NCBI GenBank assembly: GCA_902548045.1
Contig: CACCPR010000006.1
Span: 1 to 22,111, forward strand
Direction of reading: 5' to 3'
From: an uncultured Pelagibacteraceae bacterium
GTDB lineage: Bacteria; Pseudomonadota; Alphaproteobacteria; Pelagibacterales; Pelagibacteraceae
Length of the DNA: 22,111 bases
Part shown: one piece after another, positions 14,589 through 21,811 of the stretch
How positions within the stretch are numbered: the stretch's first letter is position 1
Layout: the number at the start of each line of letters is the position of its first letter
The notes under the pieces: model-generated
The model's database searches: none
Told to the model about the DNA's origin: nothing
What the model saw: the letters and a program-made list of their open reading frames with translations, nothing else
Translations under genes and position numbers: made by a program

Positions 14589-16730
14589 TTAAGAGCTTTT
14601 TTTTTCTAATCTTTTTTGATGCAATAGTGGTTCAGTATAGCCAGAAGGTTGAGTTCTACCCTTAAAAATTAGGTCGCAAGCTGCAGAAAAAGCAATAGAT
14701 TTTTCGAAATTTTCTGACATTTTTTGATATTCAGGATCATTTTCATTTTGCAAATCTACAGTCTTAGCCATCTTTTTCATAATTTCCATGACTTGTTCTT
14801 TTTTACAGATTCCATGGTGCAACCAATTAGCTATATGCTGGGAAGAAATTCTTAGAGTTGCTCTATCTTCCATTAAGCCAACATTATTAATGTCAGGTAC
14901 TTTAGAGCAACCTACACCTTGATCAATCCATCTCACTACATAACCCAAAATACCCTGAGCATTATTTTCTAGCTCTCGGTTTATGTCTTCAATTTGCCAA
15001 TTGGGCCTATCTGCCTTAGGAATTTCTAATATATCCTCTAATTTTGCTTTAGCTCTAGATTTAATTTTTTCTTGTTCCTCAAATACGTTTACTTTGTGAT
15101 AATGCATCGAATGTAAAGTAGCTGCAGTTGGAGACGGCACCCAAGCACAATTAGCTCCAGATTTAGGATGCCCTATTTTTTGTTCCATCATATTAGCCAT
15201 TTGGTCTGGCATAGCCCACATACCTTTACCGATTTGAGCTTTACCAGAAAAACCACAATCTAAACCCACATCTACGTTCCAGTTTTCATAAGTACCAAGC
15301 CACGTTGATTTTTTCATATCTCCCTTAAAGATCATAGGCCCTGCTTCAAAAGAAGTATGCATTTCATCTCCAGTTCGATCTAAGAATCCAGTATTGATGA
15401 ATACAATTCTATTTTTTACTTGTCTTATGCATTCTTTTAAATTTACTGTAGTTCTTCTTTCTTCATCCATAATTCCTACTTTAATTGTATATTTTTTTAT
15501 TTCCAAAGCTTCTTCAACTTTTTCAAACAATGTATTCGTGAAAGCAACTTCTTCAGGACCATGCATTTTTGGCTTTACAATATAAACAGAACCAGTCCTT
15601 GAATTATTTTTATTTTTAAAATCATGTAGAGCACAAAGAGTAGCTATAAAGGCATCTAAAATTCCCTCAGGAATTTCTGATCCATCTTTTAAAAGTATTC
15701 CAGGATTTGTCATAAGGTGACCTACGTTTCTATTTAAAAGCAAAGCTCTTCCATGCAAACTTATTTTCTTTCCATCTTTAGAAATATAATTTCTGTTAGG
15801 ATTTAATTTTCTCACAAATTTTTTTCCATTTTTTTCCATATTAGCAATTAAGTCTCCCTTCATCAGACCCAACCAATTTCGGTAACATTTTACCTTGTCT
15901 TCCGCGTCAACAGCAGCAACAGAGTCTTCGTTATCAATTATAGTTGACAATGCTGATTCTACTATAACATCTGAAATAGAGGCTTTGTCTAATTTTCCAA
16001 CAATATGGTTTGGATCAATTATAATATCTATGTGAAGATCATTATTTTTAATTAAAATTGATGTTGGTTTATTTTTTTCTCCGTTGAAACCAATAAATTG
16101 AGATTTATTTTCTAGATAATATTCTTTGTCTTTTTGTAAAAAAATTAAATTTTCATCTTTTACCTTCAATTCTGAAATTTCATTCCAACTCGTGCTAGAC
16201 AAAGGAAAAACTTCGTCAAAAAAATTTCTTACATAATTTATTACCTTTTGTGCTCTTTCTTTATTCCAACTCGATCCTTTTTCGCCAGAAATAACATCTG
16301 TTCCATACAAAGCGTCGTATAAACTTCCCCACCTTGCGTTAGCAGCATTAAGCGCATATCTAGCATTATCAACCGGAACAACAAGCTGAGGTCCAGCGAT
16401 AGATGCTATTTCTTTATCAACGTTTGTAGTTTCGACTTTAAAATTCTCTTTTTCCTCTACTAAGTATGAAATGGTTTTTAAAAATTTAGTATATTCATTT
16501 TTATCAAATTCTTTCCCAATATTATTTTTATGCCATTCATCTATTTTTATTTGTATCGACTCTCTCTTTTTAATTAGTGATTTATTTATTGGTGCAAGTT
16601 CATGCACTACTTTCTCAAAATTCTTCCAAAAATTATCTGAATTAATATTTGTACCAGGAATAGCTTCTTTATTAATAAATTCATAAAGTACCGAATTTAT
16701 TTTAAGCCCATTTTTGTCAATTAAACTCAT
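14589..16730 (-). CDS. glcB: Malate synthase G
   Basis: This cytoplasmic enzyme condenses glyoxylate with acetyl-CoA to malate. The 713-residue length and sequence fit the monomeric G isoform. Recognisable stretches include [55 protein letters not shown] (active-site Arg and Glu region), [35 protein letters not shown] and, near residue 620, [11 protein letters not shown], which holds the catalytic Asp. The ATG at 16728-16730 gives [10 protein letters not shown]; a TTG nine bases upstream is less likely. A tandem glycine riboswitch occupies the leader. In SAR11 this arrangement has been reported to switch malate synthase on with glycine, routing glycine-derived glyoxylate to malate. No clear Shine-Dalgarno sequence is present. 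Confidence 0.97.
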   Translation of the reverse strand: MSLIDKNGLKINSVLYEFINKEAIPGTNINSDNFWKNFEKVVHELAPINKSLIKKRESIQIKIDEWHKNNIGKEFDKNEYTKFLKTISYLVEEKENFKVETTNVDKEIASIAGPQLVVPVDNARYALNAANARWGSLYDALYGTDVISGEKGSSWNKERAQKVINYVRNFFDEVFPLSSTSWNEISELKVKDENLIFLQKDKEYYLENKSQFIGFNGEKNKPTSILIKNNDLHIDIIIDPNHIVGKLDKASISDVIVESALSTIIDNEDSVAAVDAEDKVKCYRNWLGLMKGDLIANMEKNGKKFVRKLNPNRNYISKDGKKISLHGRALLLNRNVGHLMTNPGILLKDGSEIPEGILDAFIATLCALHDFKNKNNSRTGSVYIVKPKMHGPEEVAFTNTLFEKVEEALEIKKYTIKVGIMDEERRTTVNLKECIRQVKNRIVFINTGFLDRTGDEMHTSFEAGPMIFKGDMKKSTWLGTYENWNVDVGLDCGFSGKAQIGKGMWAMPDQMANMMEQKIGHPKSGANCAWVPSPTAATLHSMHYHKVNVFEEQEKIKSRAKAKLEDILEIPKADRPNWQIEDINRELENNAQGILGYVVRWIDQGVGCSKVPDINNVGLMEDRATLRISSQHIANWLHHGICKKEQVMEIMKKMAKTVDLQNENDPEYQKMSENFEKSIAFSAACDLIFKGRTQPSGYTEPLLHQKRLEKKSS

Positions 16731-16735
16731 ATGCA

Positions 16736-16762
16736 CCAATCTGTTAGCCCCATCTGTATTGG
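16736..16762 (-). promoter_or_regulatory. Candidate expression platform of the glycine riboswitch
   Basis: On the minus strand CCAAT (16762-16758) and ATTGG (16740-16736) form an exact inverted repeat ending five bases before the glcB ATG. The CC of this segment and the following CAGA can alternatively pair with TCTGG (16808-16804) to form P1 of the second aptamer. The two pairings compete, which would make a simple on/off switch. This is an inference from base pairing only. Confidence 0.5.
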
Positions 16763-16893
16763 TACCTGAGAGATTTACTCCTTCGGTGAGATTTTATCTC
16801 TTTCCAGAATTTTATTCTTTTTTACGGTCCTTTTGCCTGAGAGTTTCCGGGGTGGTTGCTCCTTCGGCGCTATATTTAAATAGTCTCTCCCGA
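16751..16893 (-). promoter_or_regulatory. Tandem glycine riboswitch upstream of glcB
   Basis: Read on the minus strand, two glycine aptamers lie in tandem. The first starts with GGGAGAGAC (16891-16883), has the core GCGCCGAAGGAGCAACC and ends with AAACTCTCAGGCAAAAGGACC. The second repeats the pattern: GGAAAGAG, CACCGAAGGAGTAAA, TCTCTCAGG. Both carry the invariant CCGAAGGAG and CTCTCAGG elements. The RNA ends about 20 bases before the glcB ATG and no U-rich terminator follows, so control is probably at translation. Confidence 0.97.
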
Positions 16894-16901
16894 TTTAAAA
16901 T

Positions 16902-16930
16902 ATTCTCGCTTACATGATATTTAAAGTCAA
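16902..16930 (-). promoter_or_regulatory. Candidate promoter of the riboswitch-glcB transcript
   Basis: On the minus strand TTGACT (16930-16925) and GAGAAT (16907-16902) lie exactly 17 bases apart, and a start seven bases downstream (about 16895) coincides with the first base of the riboswitch fold. The -35 matches 5 of 6 consensus bases and the -10 matches 4 of 6. The rest of the 118-base accA/glcB gap is A+T-rich; I could not place an accA promoter convincingly. Confidence 0.55.
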
Positions 16931-17011
16931 ATATTAATTACAATTAGTGCTAAAGTGACAACAAATTGACTTAATTGAATTCTATTAAAAGTGCAATTAT
17001 ATTGGTTTTTT

Positions 17012-18121
17012 ATGAAAAACTATTTAGATTTTGAAAAAGAGATTAAATCTTTAGAAGAGGAGGTCGAAGGATTAAAAAATCCTTTTGGATCAGAGGGGAT
17101 TTCTGAAGTTGATACGAAGAAAATTAAAAAAACACAGCAACAAATTAATGAAAAATTAAAAGAGACTTATGCCAATCTAAACAGTTGGCAAAAAACTTTA
17201 GTAGCAAGACATGAAGATAGACCAAGGGCAAATTTTTATATTAAAAAAATATTTTCACAATTTACTTTAATATCAGGAGACAGATATTTTGGTGATGATA
17301 AGTCAGTTATAGCTGGTTTTGGGTTAATTGATAAAAAATCTGTTTTAATTATAGGTCAAGACAAGGGTGAAAATTTAGACACAAGAATAGAAAGAAATTT
17401 TGGTATGATGCGACCTGAAGGTTATAGAAAATGTATAAGATTGATGAAGTTAGCAGATCGTTTTCAAATTCCGATTATAAGTTTCATTGACACTCCTGGA
17501 GCCTACCCGGGGATTGGGGCAGAACAAAGAGGACAAGCCTCAGCGATAGCTAGCTCTATCGAGACATGTATGTCATTAACAGTTCCTAACATTTCAATAA
17601 TAATTGGAGAAGGAGGATCTGGAGGCGCAATAGCTCTAGCCTCATCTAATAAAGTTATTATGTTAGAAAATTCAATTTACTCTGTAATATCTCCAGAAGG
17701 ATGTGCATCAATACTTTGGAGAGATCCAAGTAAATCTCTTCAAGCTGCAGAAGCAATGAAGTTAACTGCAAAAGATTTATTAAATCTTGGAGTTATCGAT
17801 GAGATAATTTCCGAGCCTTTAGGAGGTGCCCATCGAGATGCAGATGCTATTTCAGAAGATATTAAACATTCGATTGTTAAAAATTTAAGAAGTTTTGAAA
17901 ATTTTTCTAAGGAAGAAATTTATGATCACAGGAAGACAAAATTTTTACAAATTGGAAGAGATCAAGGTTTCAGCAAATCAAATAATTTAATTGATACAGA
18001 TCTAAGATATAAAGAGTCGGCAATACAAAAAATAAAACTTCATATTCTTAAAAATAAACTGATTTATGCTGGTTTTGGTCTAGTATTTATTGTTGGAATA
18101 ATATCCATTATTTACTCATAA
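17012..18121 (+). CDS. accA: Acetyl-CoA carboxylase carboxyltransferase alpha subunit, with C-terminal membrane helix
   Basis: AccA with AccD transfers the carboxyl group from biotin to acetyl-CoA, the first step of fatty acid synthesis. The start MKNYLDFEKEIKSLEEEV is typical, as are RPRANFYIKKIF, GDRYFGDDKSVIAGFG, FIDTPGAYPGIGAEQRGQ, GEGGSGGAIALA, MLENSIYSVISPEGCASILW, and LGGAHRDAD. The family normally ends near residue 320-325, here around KFLQIGRDQGF. This protein runs on to 369 residues, and the last 23 (from KNKLIYAGFG to IISIIYS) are a clear hydrophobic helix with lysines on its inner side. I see no frameshift that would create this tail. ATG 17012 is preferred over GTG 16991. It is transcribed alone, divergent from glcB. 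Confidence 0.95.
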   Translation: MKNYLDFEKEIKSLEEEVEGLKNPFGSEGISEVDTKKIKKTQQQINEKLKETYANLNSWQKTLVARHEDRPRANFYIKKIFSQFTLISGDRYFGDDKSVIAGFGLIDKKSVLIIGQDKGENLDTRIERNFGMMRPEGYRKCIRLMKLADRFQIPIISFIDTPGAYPGIGAEQRGQASAIASSIETCMSLTVPNISIIIGEGGSGGAIALASSNKVIMLENSIYSVISPEGCASILWRDPSKSLQAAEAMKLTAKDLLNLGVIDEIISEPLGGAHRDADAISEDIKHSIVKNLRSFENFSKEEIYDHRKTKFLQIGRDQGFSKSNNLIDTDLRYKESAIQKIKLHILKNKLIYAGFGLVFIVGIISIIYS

Positions 18122-18163
18122 CTGTTGCAAAAAAACAATTTTTTAAATTATTTAATTCTACTA

Positions 18164-18190
18164 TTGACATTCCATTAACAAATCTATTTA
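18164..18190 (+). promoter_or_regulatory. Candidate promoter of cspA
   Basis: A consensus -35 TTGACA (18164-18169) is followed after 15 bases by TATTTA (18185-18190), a weak -10. Transcription from here gives a leader of about 55 bases, which contains the hairpin at 18200-18218. The 130-base gap after accA holds nothing else I recognise. Confidence 0.4.
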
Positions 18191-18199
18191 AGAAGTCAC

Positions 18200-18218
18200 A
18201 GTTAGCAATTTGCTGACT
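18200..18218 (+). promoter_or_regulatory. Hairpin in the cspA leader
   Basis: AGTTAGCA-ATT-TGCTGACT forms an eight-pair stem (one G-U) with a three-base loop, about 34 bases before the cspA ATG. Leaders of cold-shock genes often fold differently in the cold, so a temperature role is possible but not shown. The ribosome site AAGGAA (18235-18240) lies outside the stem. Confidence 0.5.
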
Positions 18219-18251
18219 AAAGTTAATAACAAATAAGGAAAAGTAAACAAT

Positions 18252-18464
18252 ATGAGTACACTAAAAGGAAAAGTAAAGTGGTTCAATGGTACTAAAGGAT
18301 ATGGTTTCATTGAAAGAGAAGACAAAGAAAAAGACGTGTTCGTTCATTCTTCAGCAGTTAGAGAAGCTGGTTTAAAATATTTAAACGAAGGTGATGAGTT
18401 AACGTTTGAAGTGGAGAATGGAGAAAAAGGTCCTTCCGCAGTTAAATTGCAGAAAACATCTTAA
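18252..18464 (+). CDS. Cold-shock domain protein, CspA family
   Basis: This 70-residue single cold-shock domain is an RNA/DNA chaperone. The RNA-binding motifs RNP1 (KGYGFIER, residues 16-23) and RNP2 (VFVHSSAV) are intact, and [13 protein letters not shown] is diagnostic. AAGGAA precedes the ATG by 11 bases. It is a monocistronic gene between accA and tRNA-His, with its own promoter and structured leader. Whether it is cold-induced or a constitutive member cannot be judged from the protein. Confidence 0.95.
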   Translation: MSTLKGKVKWFNGTKGYGFIEREDKEKDVFVHSSAVREAGLKYLNEGDELTFEVENGEKGPSAVKLQKTS

Positions 18465-18490
18465 ATCTTATTTCCAAAATCACAGATTAA

Positions 18491-18524
18491 CGGGACATTA
18501 AGCTTTAGCTAGTTTTTTGTCCCG
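18491..18524 (+). terminator. Putative terminator or processed hairpin after cspA
   Basis: CGGGACA (18491-18497) pairs perfectly with TGTCCCG (18518-18524), a G+C-rich seven-pair stem that stands out in this A+T-rich DNA. It lies 27 bases after the cspA stop. The loop is 20 bases with a small inner pairing (AGC with GCT). Only a loose A/T stretch follows, so it is a weak intrinsic terminator and may instead be a 3'-end-protecting stem. Confidence 0.45.
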
Positions 18525-18607
18525 GTAATTTGTTCTTGAAAAAGACACAATTATTTCTTACATAAGCATTAATGATTATAAAAAAAACAAATACTACTCT
18601 AAAATCT

Positions 18608-18650
18608 CATTCTCACAGAATGCACGCTAGGCTATTGCTTAGCTTATAAT
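18608..18650 (+). promoter_or_regulatory. Two adjacent hairpins and a TATAAT element before tRNA-His
   Basis: In the non-coding stretch 18465-18697 two inverted repeats stand side by side: CATTCT-CAC-AGAATG (18608-18622) and GCTAGGC-TATT-GCTTAGC (18626-18643, one G-U). They are followed at once by a perfect -10 element TATAAT (18645-18650), about 48 bases before the tRNA. I find no good -35 element; the hairpin bases occupy that place. They may be operators or the 3' part of an unannotated small RNA. Confidence 0.4.
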
Positions 18651-18697
18651 CAAAAATATATAAATTTAACAAAAATTAAGATAAAAATAGAAAGGAC

Positions 18698-18774
18698 GCA
18701 GCAGTAGCTCAGTTGGTTAGAGCACTAGTTTGTGGAACTAGGGGTCGGTGGTTCGAATCCACCCTGCTGTACCA
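18698..18774 (+). tRNA. tRNA-His (anticodon GTG)
   Basis: The full cloverleaf is visible: acceptor GCAGCAG (18698-18704) with CTGCTGT (18764-18770), D stem GCTC/GAGC, anticodon stem CTAGT/ACTAG with loop TTGTGGA (anticodon GTG at 18732-18734), and T stem GGTGG/CCACC with loop TTCGAAT. The discriminator is A73, and CCA is encoded. The base at -1 is C, so the extra G normally found in tRNA-His is not encoded, and G1 pairs with U72. This matches the atypical tRNA-His known from some alphaproteobacteria. It lies six bases before hisS. Confidence 0.97.
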
Positions 18775-18780
18775 AAAAAA

Positions 18781-20112
18781 ATGGTAAAAGATAAAAAAAC
18801 AAATCCTTCAAAGGAATTGCCCTTAGGCTTTGTAGATAGACAAGAAAAAGAACTATTAATCCGAGATTTTGTAATTTCTAATATTAAAGAAGTTATGATT
18901 AAGTACGGTTTTAAATATCTCGAAACACCAAGTTTTGAGTACACGGATAGCATTGGAAAATTTTTACCCGACAAAGACAGGCCTGACCAGGGAGTATTTT
19001 CTTTTAAGGATGAAAGGAATTGGCTTTCTCTTCGATATGATCTTACAGCTCCGCTTGCAAGGTATGTTGCAAAGAATTATCTAGAAATACCTAAACCTTT
19101 TAAACGTTATCAATTAGGAACTGTATGGAGAAATGAAAAACCAGGTCCAGGAAGATTTAGAGAATTTTTACAATTCGATGCAGATGTAGTTGGCACGGAA
19201 AATTTACAAGTAGACGCAGAGCTTTGCGTATTAATTTCTGAAATACTAGAAAAGTGTGGCCTTGATGAAAAAGATTATACTGTAAAAATTTCTAGTAGAA
19301 AATTAACAGACGACTTATTTAAAAATTTGAAAATTACATCTAGAGAACAAATCTTAACTACACAGCGGGCCCTAGATAAGATCGAAAGACTTGGTTGGGA
19401 GGAGGCAAAAAAACTTCTTGGTAAGGGACGAAAAGATAAATCAGGAGATTATACAGAGGGAGCAAATCTTAGTAACGATCAGATCAAAGAAATCGAGTCT
19501 ACATTGAAACAAAAAAAACCAGAAAAAGATGATATTAAAGAAATTCTTTCAATATTTGAGAATTACAATTTTAAAAATTACGAATTCGATCCAACAATTA
19601 TTAGGGGTCTTGAATATTATACTGGACCTATTTTTGAGGTTTATTTAAATTTTGAGGTTAAAAATTTAAAAGGACAAGCCATTCAGTTTGGATCAATTGG
19701 CGGAGGAGGACGATATGACAATCTTGTTAATAATTTTGGAAACTTTGACTGCCCAGCAACGGGAATATCGATTGGTCTTGATAGACTTGTGTTTGCTTTA
19801 ATGCAGAAAAAAGATTTTAAAATAAAACCTACAAAACCAATAGTTATATGTGTTTTTGATAAAGGCAAGCGTGAAAAGTATGTAGATATTTTAAAAAAAT
19901 TGAGAGACTCAAATATTAGTGCTGAAATTTATCCAGGAGAAGGGAAATTAAAGAAACAAATGGAGTATGCAAATAAAATAGGTTCCCCAGCTGTTGTTTT
20001 ATATGGTGATGATGAAATAAAAATAGGTAAAGCAATTTTAAAAAATCTTGAAACAGGTAATGAGAGTTCAGTTAAAATTGAGGACTTAGTTAATGAAATT
20101 AAAAAAATCTAA
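18781..20112 (+). CDS. hisS: Histidyl-tRNA synthetase
   Basis: This class II synthetase charges tRNA-His. The 443-residue product shows motif 1 around GFKYLETPSFEYTDS, motif 2 in RYQLGTVWRNEKPGPGRFREFLQFDADVVG, the histidine-specific HisA segment IRGLEYYTGPIFEVY (about residue 274 onward), the GGGGRYDNL segment (about 306) and motif 3 (ATGISIGLDRLV), followed by a C-terminal anticodon-binding domain (about 350-443). The start ATG lies six bases after the CCA of tRNA-His, with no room for a Shine-Dalgarno sequence. An earlier start inside the tRNA is rejected. It overlaps hisZ by 20 bases. The sequence resembles the variant HisRS that pairs with A73-type tRNA-His, but proof needs a tree. Confidence 0.95.
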   Translation: MVKDKKTNPSKELPLGFVDRQEKELLIRDFVISNIKEVMIKYGFKYLETPSFEYTDSIGKFLPDKDRPDQGVFSFKDERNWLSLRYDLTAPLARYVAKNYLEIPKPFKRYQLGTVWRNEKPGPGRFREFLQFDADVVGTENLQVDAELCVLISEILEKCGLDEKDYTVKISSRKLTDDLFKNLKITSREQILTTQRALDKIERLGWEEAKKLLGKGRKDKSGDYTEGANLSNDQIKEIESTLKQKKPEKDDIKEILSIFENYNFKNYEFDPTIIRGLEYYTGPIFEVYLNFEVKNLKGQAIQFGSIGGGGRYDNLVNNFGNFDCPATGISIGLDRLVFALMQKKDFKIKPTKPIVICVFDKGKREKYVDILKKLRDSNISAEIYPGEGKLKKQMEYANKIGSPAVVLYGDDEIKIGKAILKNLETGNESSVKIEDLVNEIKKI

Positions 20113-21127
20113 AGCTATAATAAAAACTTTTAGGAGCAATGGATTTGTTTTGTCAGAACCTGACGTATTGTTAGATACTGATTATATCATAGAGAGATCG
20201 GGGGAAAAATTTAGAAATTCAATGCTTTCATTTCAGAGAGAAGATGGAAAAACTATGTGTTTAAGACCTGATTTAACGGTAGCTTCCTGTATAAGATTTT
20301 TACAAAAAAAATCATCTTCAAAAATTTACTATTCGGGACAAGCTTATAGAAGATCTAAAAATAAAGGATCCAACTTTATAAACGATCAATTAGGCATTGA
20401 AATTTTAGGTTCAAAAAATCAAATTCAAGATGATTTTAAAGTTATCAGTACAATCTTAAGTTCTGCTAAAAAAATCAAAAGCAAAAAGATAAAAGTTAAA
20501 GTTGGAGATATCAGTTTATTTAAAAGTTTAATAAATGCACTTGATATGCCTGAAAGGTGGAAATTGAGATTAATTAGACACTTTTGGAGACCGAGTTATT
20601 TCGAAGAACTTTTAAAAAGATTAGAAAAAAATACTGATATTGACGCTGTCACTTTTGATACTGATAAAAAAAGATTCTATGAAATGAAAAAAATGGAACA
20701 AGATAAAATTGTTGCAGGACGATCGATATCAGAGATTTTAAAAAGGTTTAACAAAAAGATAAAAGATCCTAGATCTTTTGGTGAAGGCAAAAAAATAGTA
20801 AAAATAATAAAATCTTTTTTAAAAATTGATTGTAAACTCTCCAAGCTTGATGAACAATTATTAGATTTCGCAAATAGAAATAATCTTAAAAAAAATATAT
20901 TTGTAGATTTTAAATCTATTCACAATTTAAAGAAACTTAAAGAAAATATAAATTTCGTTACGAATTTTGGTAGAGAAGTTGAATATTATACCGGAATGGT
21001 ATTTGAAATATTTTCGGGAAAAAAAGAAATCGCACGGGGCGGACGCTATGATAATTTATTAAAAAGTTTGGGAGCGAAAAAAAATACCCCAGCAGTTGGT
21101 GCAGCTATTAATTTAAAAAATATATGA
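20093..21127 (+). CDS. hisZ: ATP phosphoribosyltransferase regulatory subunit HisZ
   Basis: HisZ is a HisRS-like protein without synthetase function that forms an octamer with short HisG and makes it active and histidine-sensitive. The 344-residue product keeps class II features (SFQREDGKTMCLRPDLTVASC, AYRRS, REVEYYTGMVFEIF, ARGGRYDNLLKSLG) but lacks the HisRS-specific histidine loop arrangement and the anticodon-binding domain. It overlaps both neighbours: 20 bases with hisS and four with hisG (ATGA). The pairing with a short HisG downstream strongly supports HisZ over a second HisRS. Confidence 0.93.
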   Translation: MKLKKSKAIIKTFRSNGFVLSEPDVLLDTDYIIERSGEKFRNSMLSFQREDGKTMCLRPDLTVASCIRFLQKKSSSKIYYSGQAYRRSKNKGSNFINDQLGIEILGSKNQIQDDFKVISTILSSAKKIKSKKIKVKVGDISLFKSLINALDMPERWKLRLIRHFWRPSYFEELLKRLEKNTDIDAVTFDTDKKRFYEMKKMEQDKIVAGRSISEILKRFNKKIKDPRSFGEGKKIVKIIKSFLKIDCKLSKLDEQLLDFANRNNLKKNIFVDFKSIHNLKKLKENINFVTNFGREVEYYTGMVFEIFSGKKEIARGGRYDNLLKSLGAKKNTPAVGAAINLKNI

Positions 21128-21795
21128 AAGATTTAATTACTATAGGTTTACCTAGCAAAGGTCGCTTGAAAGATAAAGCGATATCTTTTTTTGATAAAAA
21201 TGGATTAAAAATTTTACAAAATAAAAAAGAGAGAAATTATTTTGGAACTATTAAAAATAGATCTAATATAAAGATTATTTTTCTTCATGCTAAAGAAATT
21301 GTCCAACGATTAGGAGATGGAACAATAGATATAGGCGTATCTGGCTTAGATCTTCTTAACGAGTCAGGTAAAAATTTACGTGATAAGATTAAGATAAAGC
21401 GCAAACTCGATTTTGGTAATGCTAACTTGGTAGTAGCTGTACCAAATGATTGGATTGATGTTCAGACCATTGCAGATCTCGAAGAAGTATCATTTGATCT
21501 AAGATCTAAAAGAAATAGCAGGTTGAGAGTTGCAACTAAATATCCAAATTTGACTAATGATTTTTTGATTTCAAAAGGGGTCACTCAATATAAGATTGTA
21601 ACAAGCCTAGGAGCAACTGAAACATATCCTTTTATAGGTTCTTCAGAAATTATTACCGATATATCCTCAACCGGAAAAACATTGGCTGACAACAATCTAA
21701 GAATTTTAAAAGATGGATTGATTTTGAAATCTTCAGCGTGTTTATTAATATCAAAAAAAGCTTTCAATATTAAAGTATTAGATTTTTTGAATTAA
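21124..21795 (+). CDS. hisG: ATP phosphoribosyltransferase catalytic subunit, short form
   Basis: This catalyses the first step of histidine synthesis, joining ATP and PRPP. At 223 residues it is the short form, which lacks the C-terminal regulatory domain and depends on HisZ. Landmarks: ITIGLPSKGRLKD at the start, VQRLGDGTIDIGVSGLDLL, KRKLDFGNANLVVAVP, and the PRPP-binding stretch TSLGATETYPFIGSSEIITDISSTGKTL. It overlaps hisZ by four bases. No other his biosynthesis gene follows; the next gene begins 16 bases later and is unrelated. Confidence 0.95.
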   Translation: MKDLITIGLPSKGRLKDKAISFFDKNGLKILQNKKERNYFGTIKNRSNIKIIFLHAKEIVQRLGDGTIDIGVSGLDLLNESGKNLRDKIKIKRKLDFGNANLVVAVPNDWIDVQTIADLEEVSFDLRSKRNSRLRVATKYPNLTNDFLISKGVTQYKIVTSLGATETYPFIGSSEIITDISSTGKTLADNNLRILKDGLILKSSACLLISKKAFNIKVLDFLN

Positions 21796-21811
21796 GTAGA
21801 AATATACAATT

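Noticed and set aside
15394..16686. Plus-strand open frames inside glcB
   Set aside because: They are hydrophobic shadow frames opposite a highly conserved malate synthase, with no ribosome sites or family resemblance.
18748..18780. Upstream start for hisS
   Set aside because: It falls within the T arm of tRNA-His; the translated residues are tRNA sequence, not protein.
20093..21127. Second histidyl-tRNA synthetase
   Set aside because: It lacks the anticodon-binding domain and HisRS-specific catalytic features, and it precedes a short HisG, which makes it HisZ.
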